A DNA stretch of 38,087 nucleotides from Sphingomonadales bacterium (GCA_025356275.1 JANXUK010000090.1:1-38087); one strand, 5' to 3'. Shown: positions 25,422 to 34,426, counted from the stretch's first letter. Notes: generated by a model from the sequence alone, not told the origin. Program-made: numbers and translations.

Positions 25422-26828
25422 TCAATCCCCGGTCAAAATCCGGTCGACAAGCTGCTTCACCGTCGGCGTGAAATTGTTGGAATAAAACGGATCCTGCTTG
25501 AAACGATACGCAGCATGCCCCGCGAACACGAGATTCTTGTCCAGATCCCCGCCATGCGCCACGTCCTGCAACGTCTTCTGGATACAGAAGCTGCGCGGGT
25601 CGGCCATACGCCCGGTGGTCCAGTCGTCATGATCCTTCCACGCCGAAAATCCGCAATGCGACAGGCAGCCCATGCAATCGGACTGATCCTTGCGGATCAC
25701 TTCGCGGTCGGCCGGGGTCACGAACACCACGGTATCGTCGGGCGTGCGCAGCGCCTCGGTATAGCCTTGCGCCGCCCAGCCGCGCGCATGGTCCCGGTCA
25801 CGCGGCGCGACCCAGAAGTTCTTGCCTTTGACGCCCACATCGAGCTGCACCGTATGTACCCCCGCCTCGACCCGCGAATAGGGAATCTGACGCTCTGATC
25901 GCGCCTCCAGAATGCGCAGGAACGGATTGTGCACCGCCGACGAATAGAACCCGGTCGGCGAAAAGCGGTGCAGCAGGATATCGCCCGGCTCCAGCGTGCG
26001 CAGGTGGTCCTTCCAATCCTGCGGGATCGGGCTTTCCTGCGTCAGCAGGGGCCGCGTGCCGAACTGAAACGCGATCTGGCCCAGCTCCGGGTTGTCGATC
26101 CAATTGTCCCACTCACGCAGCGCCCAGACCCCGCCCGCCATCACAATCGGCACGGTATCGGCAATGCCCTCCACCCGCATCACATCGCGCAGCGCCTTGA
26201 CGCGCGGATAGGGATCCTGCGGCACGCGCGGATCCTCGGCATTGGACAGGCCATTGTGCCCACCCGCCAGCCACGGATCCTCATAGACCACCGCCGCCAT
26301 CAGCTCCGAAACCTTGTGATAGGCGCGTTTCCACAGCAGGCGGAACGCCCGGCCCGAGCTGACGATAGGAAGGTAGTTTACATTGAACCGCGCCGCGATC
26401 TCGGCCAGCTTATAGGGCATCCCCGCGCCGCAGGTGACGCCGGTGACGAGGCCCCGCGTCTTTTCCAGCACCCCCTCTAGCACCGCTTGCGCGCCGCCCA
26501 TTTCCCACAATACGTTGATGTTGATGGCGCCGTGGCCGGAGGCGATGTCATAGGCGCGGCGCACCTGCTCCACCGCGCCGTCGATGGCATAGCGGATCAG
26601 CTCCTCATGCCGCTCGCGCCGGGTCAGCGCGTGGTAAATCTGGGGGATAATCTTGCCATGGGGGTCGTAAGAATCGGCGTTTACCGCGCTGACCGTGCCA
26701 ATGCCCCCCGCCGCCGCCCAAGCGCCGCTGCTCATGTGGTTGGTCGCCGCCACGCCCTTGCCGCCCTCGACCAGCGGCCAAACCTCGTGCCCGCCGTAGA
26801 GAATGGGCTTCAGACCCTTGAAATTCAT
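25422..26828 (-). CDS. Nitronate monooxygenase-like flavoprotein with C-terminal cysteine cluster
   Basis: A 468-residue protein of the NMO / 2-nitropropane dioxygenase family, FMN-dependent TIM barrels. 'GAGMPYKLAEIAARFNVNYLPIVSSGRAF' (cores 'GAGMPYKLAE', 'LPIVSSGRA'), 'EDPWLAGGHNGLSN' and 'PIVMAGGVWALREW' are the FMN-binding segments. It is longer than usual NMOs (about 320-380). The extra C-terminal part contains 'CMGCLSHCGFSAW' and a further cysteine in 'SFCIQKTL', which could hold an iron-sulfur cluster or zinc. Substrate unknown. The start ATG 26828 lies 27 bases after the methyltransferase gene. Confidence 0.85.
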   Translation of the reverse strand: MNFKGLKPILYGGHEVWPLVEGGKGVAATNHMSSGAWAAAGGIGTVSAVNADSYDPHGKIIPQIYHALTRRERHEELIRYAIDGAVEQVRRAYDIASGHGAININVLWEMGGAQAVLEGVLEKTRGLVTGVTCGAGMPYKLAEIAARFNVNYLPIVSSGRAFRLLWKRAYHKVSELMAAVVYEDPWLAGGHNGLSNAEDPRVPQDPYPRVKALRDVMRVEGIADTVPIVMAGGVWALREWDNWIDNPELGQIAFQFGTRPLLTQESPIPQDWKDHLRTLEPGDILLHRFSPTGFYSSAVHNPFLRILEARSERQIPYSRVEAGVHTVQLDVGVKGKNFWVAPRDRDHARGWAAQGYTEALRTPDDTVVFVTPADREVIRKDQSDCMGCLSHCGFSAWKDHDDWTTGRMADPRSFCIQKTLQDVAHGGDLDKNLVFAGHAAYRFKQDPFYSNNFTPTVKQLVDRILTGD

Positions 26829-26855
26829 GGCAATCCCACTTTCCCAAACACCAGC

Positions 26856-27596
26856 TTAACCGGCCCCCCGGTCGGCATGCCCCATATCGTGGCATATTCG
26901 TATCGCCGAGGGTTCCGGATGCACGCCCGCGACCTCGAACTCGGCGTAATACAACGACAGTTCCGGTTTACGGACAAATTGCGACAAACGAAAGCCCACT
27001 GCACCAAATTCGCAGAACAGCAGCGCCGGCGGCATGCCATGCTGGGCCAGCGGGCGGTCCAGCTCCACCACCACTATCCGACCCCCGCTGCGCAAGGCCG
27101 GGCCCAAGTGCCACAGGAACGCATAGGGCTCACCCACCTCATGCAGCACATGGATCAGCAGCACGCGATCGAAACTGGCGGGCGGCAGGCGCGGATCGGC
27201 GGCATCGCCCTGCGTGATCGCGACATTGTCCAGCTGGTCCCGCGAAACCCGGTCGCCCAGCCGGGCCAGCGTCGCACGGTCGATATCCTCGGCCAGCACG
27301 CGGCCCTTGCGCCCGACGCGCGGCGATAGGCGGACGGTGTAATAGCCCTCACCGGCGCCGATGTCGGCCACGCGCATGCCTTCGCGGATCCCGGCCATAT
27401 CCATCACCCGCGCCGCCTCGGCATTGCGGTCGCGGACCGCTTCGCTGGTGTCGGGATCATTGCTGGCCGCGACCGGATCGGCGCGGGGAAAGCCGCGTGC
27501 CGAGGCGATCCGGCCGGCATCCGGGCCAGCATTTGGGTCATCGCGCTGACAGGCCGCGCATAGCAACAGCAGCACGGCAGCCGCCCCGGCTCTCAA
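26856..27596 (-). CDS. Class I SAM-dependent methyltransferase with exported/lipoprotein-like N-terminus
   Basis: A 246-residue protein. After a hydrophobic N-terminus ('[12 protein letters not shown]', with an imperfect lipobox ending at C16) and a polar linker comes a Rossmann methyltransferase. Motif I is '[15 protein letters not shown]', an acidic residue ends strand 2 ('VLAEDID'), and '[24 protein letters not shown]' (cores 'GDAAD', '[12 protein letters not shown]') follows. The start is TTG 27596, overlapping the prfB stop codon as TTGA. A methyltransferase outside the cytoplasm would lack SAM, so the signal-like start is odd; an internal GTG at 27575 would remove part of it. Such signal-bearing methyltransferases do occur in proteobacteria. 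Confidence 0.8.
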   Translation of the reverse strand: MRAGAAAVLLLLCAACQRDDPNAGPDAGRIASARGFPRADPVAASNDPDTSEAVRDRNAEAARVMDMAGIREGMRVADIGAGEGYYTVRLSPRVGRKGRVLAEDIDRATLARLGDRVSRDQLDNVAITQGDAADPRLPPASFDRVLLIHVLHEVGEPYAFLWHLGPALRSGGRIVVVELDRPLAQHGMPPALLFCEFGAVGFRLSQFVRKPELSLYYAEFEVAGVHPEPSAIRICHDMGHADRGAG

Positions 27597-28720
27597 TCGA
27601 CGTCCTCCACCGCAAGCTTCTCGCCGCTGACCCGCTGTGACAGCGCAGCGGCCATGAACGGATCGAGCGCGCCATCCAGCACATCGTCGGGCGCGGTCGA
27701 CGTCACCCCGGTGCGCAGATCCTTGACCAGCTGATACGGCTGAAGAACATAGGAGCGGATCTGGTGGCCCCAGCCGATCTCGGTCTTGGCATTGTATTCG
27801 CCCAGCGCAGTCGCCTCGCGCCGCGCCAGCTCGGCCTCATAGATGCGCGCCTTCAGCATGTTCATGCAGGTGGCGCGGTTCTTGTGCTGGCTGCGATCAT
27901 TCTGGCTGGCGACGATGATCCCGGTCGGCACATGGGTGATCCGCACCGCCGAATCGGTGGTGTTGACGTGCTGACCGCCGGCGCCCGACGCGCGATAGGT
28001 GTCGATCTTGAGGTCGGCGGGGTTGATCTCGACCTCGATATTGTCATCGACTACCGGATAGACCCAGATCGAGCTGAACGAGGTATGACGCCGCGCGCTG
28101 CTGTCATACGGGCTGATGCGGACCAGCCGGTGCACCCCGCTTTCGGTCTTGGCATAGCCATAGGCATTCTCGCCCTTGATCAGCAGCGTGGCGGATTTGA
28201 TCCCGGCCTGCTCGCCAGCGTGGTAATCGACCAGATCGACCTTGTAGCCATGCCGCTCACCCCAGCGCGAATACATCCGCTGGAGCATTTCGGCCCAATC
28301 CTGGCTCTCGGTGCCGCCGGCGCCGGCATGGACCTCAAGGTAGGCGTCATTGCCATCGGCCTCCCCGGCCAGCAGCGCCTGGACCTTGTCGGCCTCGGCA
28401 CGTTTAGCCAGCGCCGCGAGGCTGGCTAGGCCGTCGGCGGCGATGCCTTCATCGCCCTCGGCATCACCCAGTTCGATGAATTCGACCGCATCGCGCATTT
28501 CGGCGCCGATCTGGGTCACCGCGCCGATCGCCGCCTCCAGCCGCCGCCGCTCACGCATCACCGCCTCGGCATCCTTGGGGCTGTCCCACAGCTTGGGGTC
28601 CTCGACGCGCGCGTTCAATTCGTCGAGCCGGCGCAGCGCGCGGTCCCAGTCAAGGAATTTGCGCACCAGCGCCAGCGCCGCCTCGATATTGTCGATATGG
28701 GCCTGCCCCTCGGCACGCAT
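27593..28720 (-). CDS. prfB: Peptide chain release factor 2
   Basis: A 375-residue release factor that reads UGA and UAA stop codons. The peptidyl-hydrolysis GGQ is in '[16 protein letters not shown]'. The stop-recognition tripeptide SPF of E. coli RF2 is SPY here ('[14 protein letters not shown]'), a form I know from other alphaproteobacteria. The gene is one open frame: there is no programmed +1 frameshift site of the kind found in E. coli prfB. The start is ATG 28720 ([16 protein letters not shown]). It overlaps the methyltransferase gene downstream. Confidence 0.97.
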   Translation of the reverse strand: MRAEGQAHIDNIEAALALVRKFLDWDRALRRLDELNARVEDPKLWDSPKDAEAVMRERRRLEAAIGAVTQIGAEMRDAVEFIELGDAEGDEGIAADGLASLAALAKRAEADKVQALLAGEADGNDAYLEVHAGAGGTESQDWAEMLQRMYSRWGERHGYKVDLVDYHAGEQAGIKSATLLIKGENAYGYAKTESGVHRLVRISPYDSSARRHTSFSSIWVYPVVDDNIEVEINPADLKIDTYRASGAGGQHVNTTDSAVRITHVPTGIIVASQNDRSQHKNRATCMNMLKARIYEAELARREATALGEYNAKTEIGWGHQIRSYVLQPYQLVKDLRTGVTSTAPDDVLDGALDPFMAAALSQRVSGEKLAVEDVD

Positions 28721-28833
28721 GGATTGCAACCTTCCGCCGGGCAAAATGCCCAAGCTCGCGCCCTTAACGGATGCCCCCGGATTGTAAAGATTGCGCTGTG
28801 GTCAGCGCGGCGAGAGGCTTGCTTCACCGCCGG

Positions 28834-29364
28834 CTATTTTACCGCAGCCAGCGCCCGCTTCACATGCTCTCTCCAGTCGAGTGAATCATACACCATCGTC
28901 ACCCGGTCATCGCGGCTGATGACATAGGTGGTGCGGCCGCTGCGCCCGGCGATCGGCACCCCGGCAAACACCAGCTTGGTGTCATAGGCCAGGATGATCT
29001 CCTTGCTGGCGGTGCCGACCGGGAATTTGCTGCGGCATTCCTCGCTGGAGAATTTCACCTGGGTCGCGGTGTCATCCGCCGACAGCCCGATCACGTTGGC
29101 CCCGGCCTTGTGGAAATCATCCATCGCATCGGCAAAGGCATGCGCTTCCAACGTGCAGCCGGAGGTGAAGCTCTTGGGGTAGAAATACAGCACCACCGGC
29201 CCTTTTTTCAGGGCATCGGCCAGATGGAACTGAAACGTCTGACCGCCCAGCGCGCCGGTGGTGGTGAAATCGGGCGCGAGCGACCCCACCGGCAGCTCGG
29301 CCATGGCGGGCGTTGCAAAAACCGCGACGAGCGCGGCGGCGGCGAGGGGGAGGCGCTTGTTCAT
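28834..29364 (-). CDS. Exported peroxiredoxin (AhpC/TSA, BCP-like)
   Basis: A 176-residue thiol peroxidase with a Sec signal peptide ('LAAAALVAVFATPAMA', cleavage near residue 22). The peroxidatic cysteine is C70 in 'KSFTSGCTLEA', where most homologues have TPGCT. A possible resolving cysteine, C110, is in 'SSEECRSKFP'. 'PVVLYFYPKSF' is the usual strand before the active site. Predicted to detoxify peroxides in the periplasm. ATG 29364 is followed upstream by the decayed repeat at 29433-29499. Confidence 0.92.
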   Translation of the reverse strand: MNKRLPLAAAALVAVFATPAMAELPVGSLAPDFTTTGALGGQTFQFHLADALKKGPVVLYFYPKSFTSGCTLEAHAFADAMDDFHKAGANVIGLSADDTATQVKFSSEECRSKFPVGTASKEIILAYDTKLVFAGVPIAGRSGRTTYVISRDDRVTMVYDSLDWREHVKRALAAVK

Positions 29365-29432
29365 CTATGTATTATGGACCCGGCCAGAGGTGCTGTCCAG
29401 CGTAGTTGTTTGGCCGCCCGCTGACGGGGAAC

Positions 29433-29499
29433 GTTGGCACCCTCCGACCTCCCGCACACTGCGGCACGTCGGAAGTGGCGCGGAATGGCACAGGCTTCG
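29433..29499. repeat. Decayed copy of the dispersed hairpin element, copy 3
   Basis: The right half (GCGCGGAATGGCACAGGCTTCGT, here given only by GGAATGGCACAGGCTTCGT) and the GACCTCCCGCA part of the left arm are recognisable, but the outer left arm with GCCTGTGCCATCCC is missing. The remaining tail runs into the end of the SPFH gene. It lies between the peroxiredoxin start and the SPFH stop codon. Confidence 0.65.
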
Positions 29500-29513
29500 T
29501 CAGCGAAAAACCC

Positions 29514-30422
29514 TCACCCCTTCCCATCGCTATTCGCGGCCAGCGCGGTCATGATCTGCTCGCTGATCGATTGCACGGCGCCCGGCGTGTGGCTGAGGAA
29601 TAAGGTGTTGGTCTTGTTGCTCTCACCGATGGATTTCAGCGTATCGAAATATTGCGTCACCAGAACCAGCTGCATCACCTCCTTGGCGGTGGACGCGCCC
29701 AGAGCCTTCTGGAAATCCTCGATTGAGCTCGACAGGCCCTCGATGATCGCACGCCGCTGATTGGCGATGCCCTGCCCTTGCAGCGCCTTGCTTTCGGCCT
29801 CGGCTTCGGCCTTTTTGACCACCAGGATCTTCTCGGCCTCACCGCGCGCATTGGCTGCCACCTGCTCGCGCTGGGCGGCATTGATGTCGTTCATCGCGTC
29901 CTTGACCTTGGCGTCGGGCACGATGTCGGTGACGAGCACATTGACGATCTCATAGCCAAAAGCGGCCATATCGACGTCCAGCTCCTGTTTCACCGCCTTG
30001 GCAATACTAGACTGGCTGGCGAAGACATCGTCCAGCGCCATGCCCGGCACATGCCCCAGCACCACCTGCTCGACATAGGCGCGGATCTGGCCCTCGGGAT
30101 CGGTGAGGTTGTAATAGGCGTCGTACACGCTCTCGGGCTTGACGCGGGTCTGCACGCTGATCGGGATGGTGACGAAGACATTGTCATGCGTCTTGGTCTC
30201 CATGGTCAGCTCGATCTGGCTGACGCGCAGCGACATCCGGCCATCCACCCGCTCGATAAACGGCGTCTTGAAATTGAGGCCCGGCTGCGCCAGCCGGACG
30301 AATTTGCCAAAGCGGGTGATGATCGCCACCTCGGCAGTCTGCACCGTAAAGAAACTGCCCAGCAGCGTCGCCGCCGCGACCAGCACGATCAGAAACACCA
30401 GCACCATCAGAACCTGCGCCAT
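29514..30422 (-). CDS. SPFH-domain protein of the hypersensitive-induced-response (HIR) type
   Basis: A 302-residue membrane-anchored stomatin/prohibitin-family protein. One N-terminal transmembrane helix ('VLVFLIVLVAAATLLGSFF') is followed by an SPFH domain ('AIITRFGKFVRLAQPGLNF', 'METKTHDNVFV', 'YEIVNVLVTDI') and a coiled coil ('AEKILVVKKAEAEAESKALQ'). 'MNDINAAQREQVAANARGEAEK' and 'VLVTQYFDTLKSIGESNK' (cores 'NDINAAQR', 'VTQYFDT') closely resemble plant HIR proteins. It forms ring scaffolds in membrane microdomains. The start is ATG 30422 with GGGGGT upstream; the frame continues into mrcA out of phase. It follows mrcA by 17 bases, likely co-transcribed. Confidence 0.92.
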   Translation of the reverse strand: MAQVLMVLVFLIVLVAAATLLGSFFTVQTAEVAIITRFGKFVRLAQPGLNFKTPFIERVDGRMSLRVSQIELTMETKTHDNVFVTIPISVQTRVKPESVYDAYYNLTDPEGQIRAYVEQVVLGHVPGMALDDVFASQSSIAKAVKQELDVDMAAFGYEIVNVLVTDIVPDAKVKDAMNDINAAQREQVAANARGEAEKILVVKKAEAEAESKALQGQGIANQRRAIIEGLSSSIEDFQKALGASTAKEVMQLVLVTQYFDTLKSIGESNKTNTLFLSHTPGAVQSISEQIMTALAANSDGKG

Positions 30423-30439
30423 AAAAACCCCCGTTAAAT

Positions 30440-33112
30440 TCAGTACACCCCGCCCTTTTCGGCGGCAAAGTCGCCCGGAGTGGCGTCCTTCTTCGGCGCG
30501 GGCGCGGCGGTGGGCGATGGCCCAGCCCCCGGCGTCGCAGAAGCCGGCGCACCCGGCACCTGGCCGTTCAGCGCCGCATAGCCGCGCTCGATCGCGTCGA
30601 GCAATTCCTGCCGCTTGGAGGTGGTCTGCACCTGCCTGGTGTCGCGCTGGGGCTGGGTCTCGGGCTTGAACGCCTCCCAGATCACCTCGGCCTGCGGATC
30701 GTCGCTGGCGGTGCCGGAGAACACGCGTTGGCCGCTGGCGCGCTCGATGCGGATCATGCTGACACCGGGCGGCGCCATGATCGGGGTGTGATCCCACTGC
30801 GAGCGGGTCGCCAGCAGGAACTGCCGGAAGATCGGCACCGCATAGGTCGCGCCCTGCGCATAGCCGCCCAGCGAACGCGGTTGATCGTAACCGATATAGA
30901 CCCCGCCCAGAATATTGGCCGATCCGCCGACGAACCACACGTTGGTCGGCCCGGTCGTCGTGCCGGTCTTGCCGAACAGCGGCAGCCCCAGATCGCGCAG
31001 GCTGGCCGCGGTGCCGCGCGTGACCACGCCCTCCAGCATATGTTCGGTCTGATAGGCGGTGCGCGGGTCCATCACCTGCCGGCCGCGCGGGGCGATGCGC
31101 GGCATCGGCTTGCCATCCCATTGCGCCATGTTGCAGCCGGTGCATTCGCGGTCATCGCTGCGCCAGATTACCTTGCCGTTGCGGTCCTGGATGTAGTCGA
31201 TCAGCGATTGCTCATGCTGACGCCCCGAATCCGCCAGCGCGGCATAGGCGTTGAGCATCCTTGCCACCGAGGTCTCGCCCGCACCCAGGGCATAGGACAG
31301 GTAGGTCTGGTAATCGCCGATGCCCATGGTCTTGAAGGTCCGCACAACCTTGTCCATGCCAGTGTCATTGGCGATATGCACGGTCATCAGGTTGCGCGAT
31401 TGCTCCAGCCCCCAGCGCATCGTGTGGATGCCGCCGCCGCCCTCGTCGCCAAAGTTCTTGAAGCATTTCTGACCCAGCGCGGCGCCCTGATAGACGCAGA
31501 ACTGCTGATCGGGCACCATGGTCGCCGGGGTCATGCCATTGTCCAGCGCGGTGGCATAGACGAAGGGCTTGATCGTCGATCCGGGCTGACGCTGGGCCTG
31601 GATCGCCCGATTGTAGGAATCAAGACCGATGTCGAAGCCGCCGGCCATCGCCAGCACGCGGCCATCGAACGGGCTCTCCACCATCATCCCGCCCGAGACG
31701 CCGGGCACGCCGCGCACCGCATAGGCGCTGCCCGAGGGCACAGCCGCCACGATGTCACCGACCCGCACCGGGTCGGGCATCGATACGATCGGCGCCACCG
31801 AGCCATCCGCGAAACCGATATCGCCGCCATGATCCTGCCGCCGCAGCACCGCGCCGACGCGCCAGTTGAGATAGCTGACCGTCTTGTTGGCGGTGAGCAG
31901 CTGCCCCTGCCAATTGCCCGCCGCAAGATCGAGATGCCCGATCGGCCCATGCCACTGCGGCCCATTATAGCGCAGCAGCCCGGCGCTGAGCGACAATTGC
32001 GCCGCCTTTTGCATCGCGGGATCGAGCGCGGTGCGCACCCACAACCCGCCGGCATAGACGCTGTTGGCGCCATCATCGGCGCCCTCGCCATATTGCTCGA
32101 TCAGACGCCGCCGCACCTCCTCGACGTAATAGCCGACCGAGGGGTCATAGCTTTCGATCCGGCGCGGAATGATGCCCAGCGGCTGCGCCTTGGCACTGGC
32201 GGCATCGGCGGGGCTGATCCATTCGTTGCGGACCATCTGGTCCAGCACCCAGTTGCGCCGCTCGATCGCCAGATTGGCGAATTTGGCGCGGCCATAGGTC
32301 TCGGGCGCCTTTGGCAGGATCGCCAGAAACGCCGCCTCGTTAAGCGCCAGATCGCCGACATCCTTGCCGAAATAGGCACGCGACGCGGCCTGCACGCCAA
32401 AGCTCTGCCGGCCCAGCGGGATCTCGTTGAGATACAGCTCCAGTATCTGCTGCTTGCTCAGCACATGCTCGATCCGCCGCGCGAGGATCATTTCCTTGAG
32501 CTTGCGGCTGACCGAATATTCGTTACCGATCAGGATGTTCTTGGCAACCTGCTGAGTAATGGTGGAGCCGCCGCGTGCGCGCTGGCCGCTGTGGAATTTC
32601 AACGTGTAATCGACCACCGCCTCGCCCAGTCCGACGTAATCGACGCCGCCGTGGCTGAAGAAATTCTTGTCCTCCGCCGACAGAAAGCTGTGGATCAGTT
32701 GCGGCGGGAAATCGACATAGCGCAATTGCACGCGCCGTTCGCGCGCATAGGAATAGACGATCGAACCATCGGCGCCGCGCACCATCGTGGGCAGCGGCGG
32801 CTGATAGGTGATCAGCCGGTCCGCCTCGGGCAGATTGCGGATCACCGTGACCCATACCACCATATACAAGGCCAGCAGCACCGCCAGAATGATCGCGCCG
32901 ACCCGGAACCACCAGCGGCGGCGCCAATTGCCCATGAACCACGCGCCCAGCGCCTGGGTGCGCGTGTCATCGCGCACCGCACGGGGGAACGCGATCACAA
33001 CGGCGGGCAGCCCGGCCAGCGCAGCGGGCACCCCGCGCACCCGCGCCATCAGGCCCCCGGCATTGCGGCGGATGCGATAGCGCAGGTTCTCTTCGGAAGG
33101 CTCGTCAACCAT
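30440..33112 (-). CDS. mrcA: Penicillin-binding protein 1A
   Basis: An 890-residue bifunctional peptidoglycan synthase. A cytoplasmic N-terminus of about 70 residues and one transmembrane helix (about 71-90) precede the glycosyltransferase (GT51) domain with catalytic E147 in 'SAEDKNFFSHGG' and 'GGSTITQQ' at 181-188. An OB-like domain (about 340-470) follows. The transpeptidase has the active-site serine in 'STIKPF' (512-517), 'SRN' (572-574) and 'KTGTT' (715-719). The C-terminus is a proline- and alanine-rich tail. ATG 33112 (MVDEPSEENL). The amidase lies upstream and SPFH downstream. Confidence 0.97.
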   Translation of the reverse strand: MVDEPSEENLRYRIRRNAGGLMARVRGVPAALAGLPAVVIAFPRAVRDDTRTQALGAWFMGNWRRRWWFRVGAIILAVLLALYMVVWVTVIRNLPEADRLITYQPPLPTMVRGADGSIVYSYARERRVQLRYVDFPPQLIHSFLSAEDKNFFSHGGVDYVGLGEAVVDYTLKFHSGQRARGGSTITQQVAKNILIGNEYSVSRKLKEMILARRIEHVLSKQQILELYLNEIPLGRQSFGVQAASRAYFGKDVGDLALNEAAFLAILPKAPETYGRAKFANLAIERRNWVLDQMVRNEWISPADAASAKAQPLGIIPRRIESYDPSVGYYVEEVRRRLIEQYGEGADDGANSVYAGGLWVRTALDPAMQKAAQLSLSAGLLRYNGPQWHGPIGHLDLAAGNWQGQLLTANKTVSYLNWRVGAVLRRQDHGGDIGFADGSVAPIVSMPDPVRVGDIVAAVPSGSAYAVRGVPGVSGGMMVESPFDGRVLAMAGGFDIGLDSYNRAIQAQRQPGSTIKPFVYATALDNGMTPATMVPDQQFCVYQGAALGQKCFKNFGDEGGGGIHTMRWGLEQSRNLMTVHIANDTGMDKVVRTFKTMGIGDYQTYLSYALGAGETSVARMLNAYAALADSGRQHEQSLIDYIQDRNGKVIWRSDDRECTGCNMAQWDGKPMPRIAPRGRQVMDPRTAYQTEHMLEGVVTRGTAASLRDLGLPLFGKTGTTTGPTNVWFVGGSANILGGVYIGYDQPRSLGGYAQGATYAVPIFRQFLLATRSQWDHTPIMAPPGVSMIRIERASGQRVFSGTASDDPQAEVIWEAFKPETQPQRDTRQVQTTSKRQELLDAIERGYAALNGQVPGAPASATPGAGPSPTAAPAPKKDATPGDFAAEKGGVY

Positions 33113-33151
33113 TGCCAGCGCGCCCTAGCACGGCGGCGGCGGGGCATGATA

Positions 33152-33384
33152 GTGTTTGATTGGCGACCTTGCGGTCCGCGCCGAGTCTGTTTGGTTGGCG
33201 ACCTGGCCGTCGCGTCCTGTGCCGTCCCGCGCCGGTCTTTTGTTAATGTAAGCCTGTGCCATCCCGCTCCCCCTCCCGACCTCCCGCAGCGTGCATCCTG
33301 AATGTGAGGTCGGGAGGGGGCACGGGATGGCACAGACTTCCCGAACAGCGGTCTTCCGCGCTTTTAGGCGAAGAGACTCCGCAC
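33152..33384. repeat. Nested cluster of the dispersed hairpin element, copy 4 plus half copies
   Basis: A full copy has its left arm at 33251-33288 (AGCCTGTGCCATCCCGCTCC onwards) and right arm about 33304-33338, with the loop word ATCCTGAATG also seen in the edge copy. Its right tail ends GGCGAAGAGACTC near 33360-33376. To the left, 33183-33227 (GAGTCTGTTTGG... GTGCCGTCCCGCGCC) is a half copy, and 33152-33175 repeats its GTTTGATTGGCGACC start. It fills the 272-base gap between the amidase stop and the mrcA start. Confidence 0.75.
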
Positions 33385-34296
33385 TCATCCCCCCGCCCCC
33401 ACCGTTCCACTGGCGCCGGCTTCGCGCGCAAAGAACACCCGGATCGCGCGTGCCGTCGCGGCGGCAAAGCTGGCCTTGCCCGCTGCCGAGGTCAGCCGCG
33501 CCGCGTTGGCCGGATTGCTGATATAGCCGGCCTCATACAGTACCGAGGGCACATCGGGCGATTTGAGCACCACAAACGCCGCCGATTGTACCGGGCGTGC
33601 GCGGAAATTCACGGTGCCCGCTCCCTCGCGCAGGATCAGCCGGGCGATGGTCGCCGATTGCGCCTCGGTCTGGCGCTGGGACAGGTCGACAAGGATCGCG
33701 CTGACCGTGCTGCTATTGTCTTTCAGCGTGATGCCATTGATGCTGTCGGCGCTGTTTTCGCTTTGCGCCAGCCGGCCCGCCTCGTCGCTGCTGCCGCGCT
33801 GGGACAGGGTATAGACGGTAGCGCCGCCGGCCTTGGCGTCATCGCCCGCGCTGTCGGCGTGGATCGAGACGAACAGATCGGCCTTCAGCCGCCGCGCAAT
33901 GCCCGATCGCTCCTCCAGCGCCAGATAGCGGTCATCATCGCGGGTCAGCGCCACCCGAATGCCGCCGCCCGCCAGCAACCGGTCGCGCAAGGCCCTCGCC
34001 AGCCCCAGCGTCAGCGTCTTTTCCGGGATCGCTCCAGCTCCAGCTCCTGCCCCGGCCCCTGCCCCCGGATCGTGCCCGCCATGCCCGGCATCGATCACCA
34101 CCAGCGGCCGGCTGGCATCGAGCGGACCCTCGATACGCGGCAGGCCAATGGCGCCGCCGGCGGGCGGCAGCTCGATCCGGATGACATATTCGCGCCCCGA
34201 CCCGCGCGGGGCATAGATGCGATCCGCCGCAACCATAGAAGCAAACACCGCCACTGGGGCGACAGCCAGGAAGATGAGCGGGAGGATACGGCGCAT
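33385..34296 (-). CDS. Periplasmic N-acetylmuramoyl-L-alanine amidase
   Basis: A 303-residue zinc amidase of the Amidase_3 (AmiA/B/C) family that cuts peptide stems from peptidoglycan during cell separation. The signal peptide is 'ILPLIFLAVAPVAVFA'. Zinc ligands are H72 in 'VVIDAGHGGHDPGA', E92 in 'PEKTLTL' and H146 in 'SIHAD'; the catalytic glutamate is in 'VLYEAGYISN'. Between the first two ligands the loop has expanded into a GA dipeptide run (residues 78-89). The start is ATG 34296 (MRRILPLIF). An AMIN domain is absent. It precedes mrcA on the same strand. Confidence 0.94.
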   Translation of the reverse strand: MRRILPLIFLAVAPVAVFASMVAADRIYAPRGSGREYVIRIELPPAGGAIGLPRIEGPLDASRPLVVIDAGHGGHDPGAGAGAGAGAGAIPEKTLTLGLARALRDRLLAGGGIRVALTRDDDRYLALEERSGIARRLKADLFVSIHADSAGDDAKAGGATVYTLSQRGSSDEAGRLAQSENSADSINGITLKDNSSTVSAILVDLSQRQTEAQSATIARLILREGAGTVNFRARPVQSAAFVVLKSPDVPSVLYEAGYISNPANAARLTSAAGKASFAAATARAIRVFFAREAGASGTVGAGG

Positions 34297-34336
34297 CGTG
34301 GGTTTTTGTCTGACGCTTCCGTTCGCGATGTTGCAT

Positions 34337-34426
34337 GAAACCCGTGCCATCCCGCGCCCCTCCCCACCTCCTATCCTGTATGCACTCTATGGAAGGTCGG
34401 GAGGAGGCGCGGAACGGAACTGGCTT
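34337..34426. repeat. Dispersed hairpin element, copy 5
   Basis: Left arm 34337-34372 (GAAACCCGTGCCATCCCGCG onwards) pairs with right arm 34391-34426 (GGAAGGTCGGGAGGAGGCGC onwards) with several mismatches. A tail with a TTTTTCCGG hairpin-like segment follows at 34427-34470. It lies upstream of the amidase, in the gap to the divergent rne. Confidence 0.8.

Noticed and set aside
27593..28720. Programmed frameshift in prfB
   Set aside because: The reading frame is continuous from ATG to stop, with no early in-frame UGA.
30728..33301. 857-residue open frame antisense to mrcA
   Set aside because: It is the mirror of a GC-rich gene with full catalytic motifs; its translation is rich in arginine, histidine and glutamine and shows no domain.
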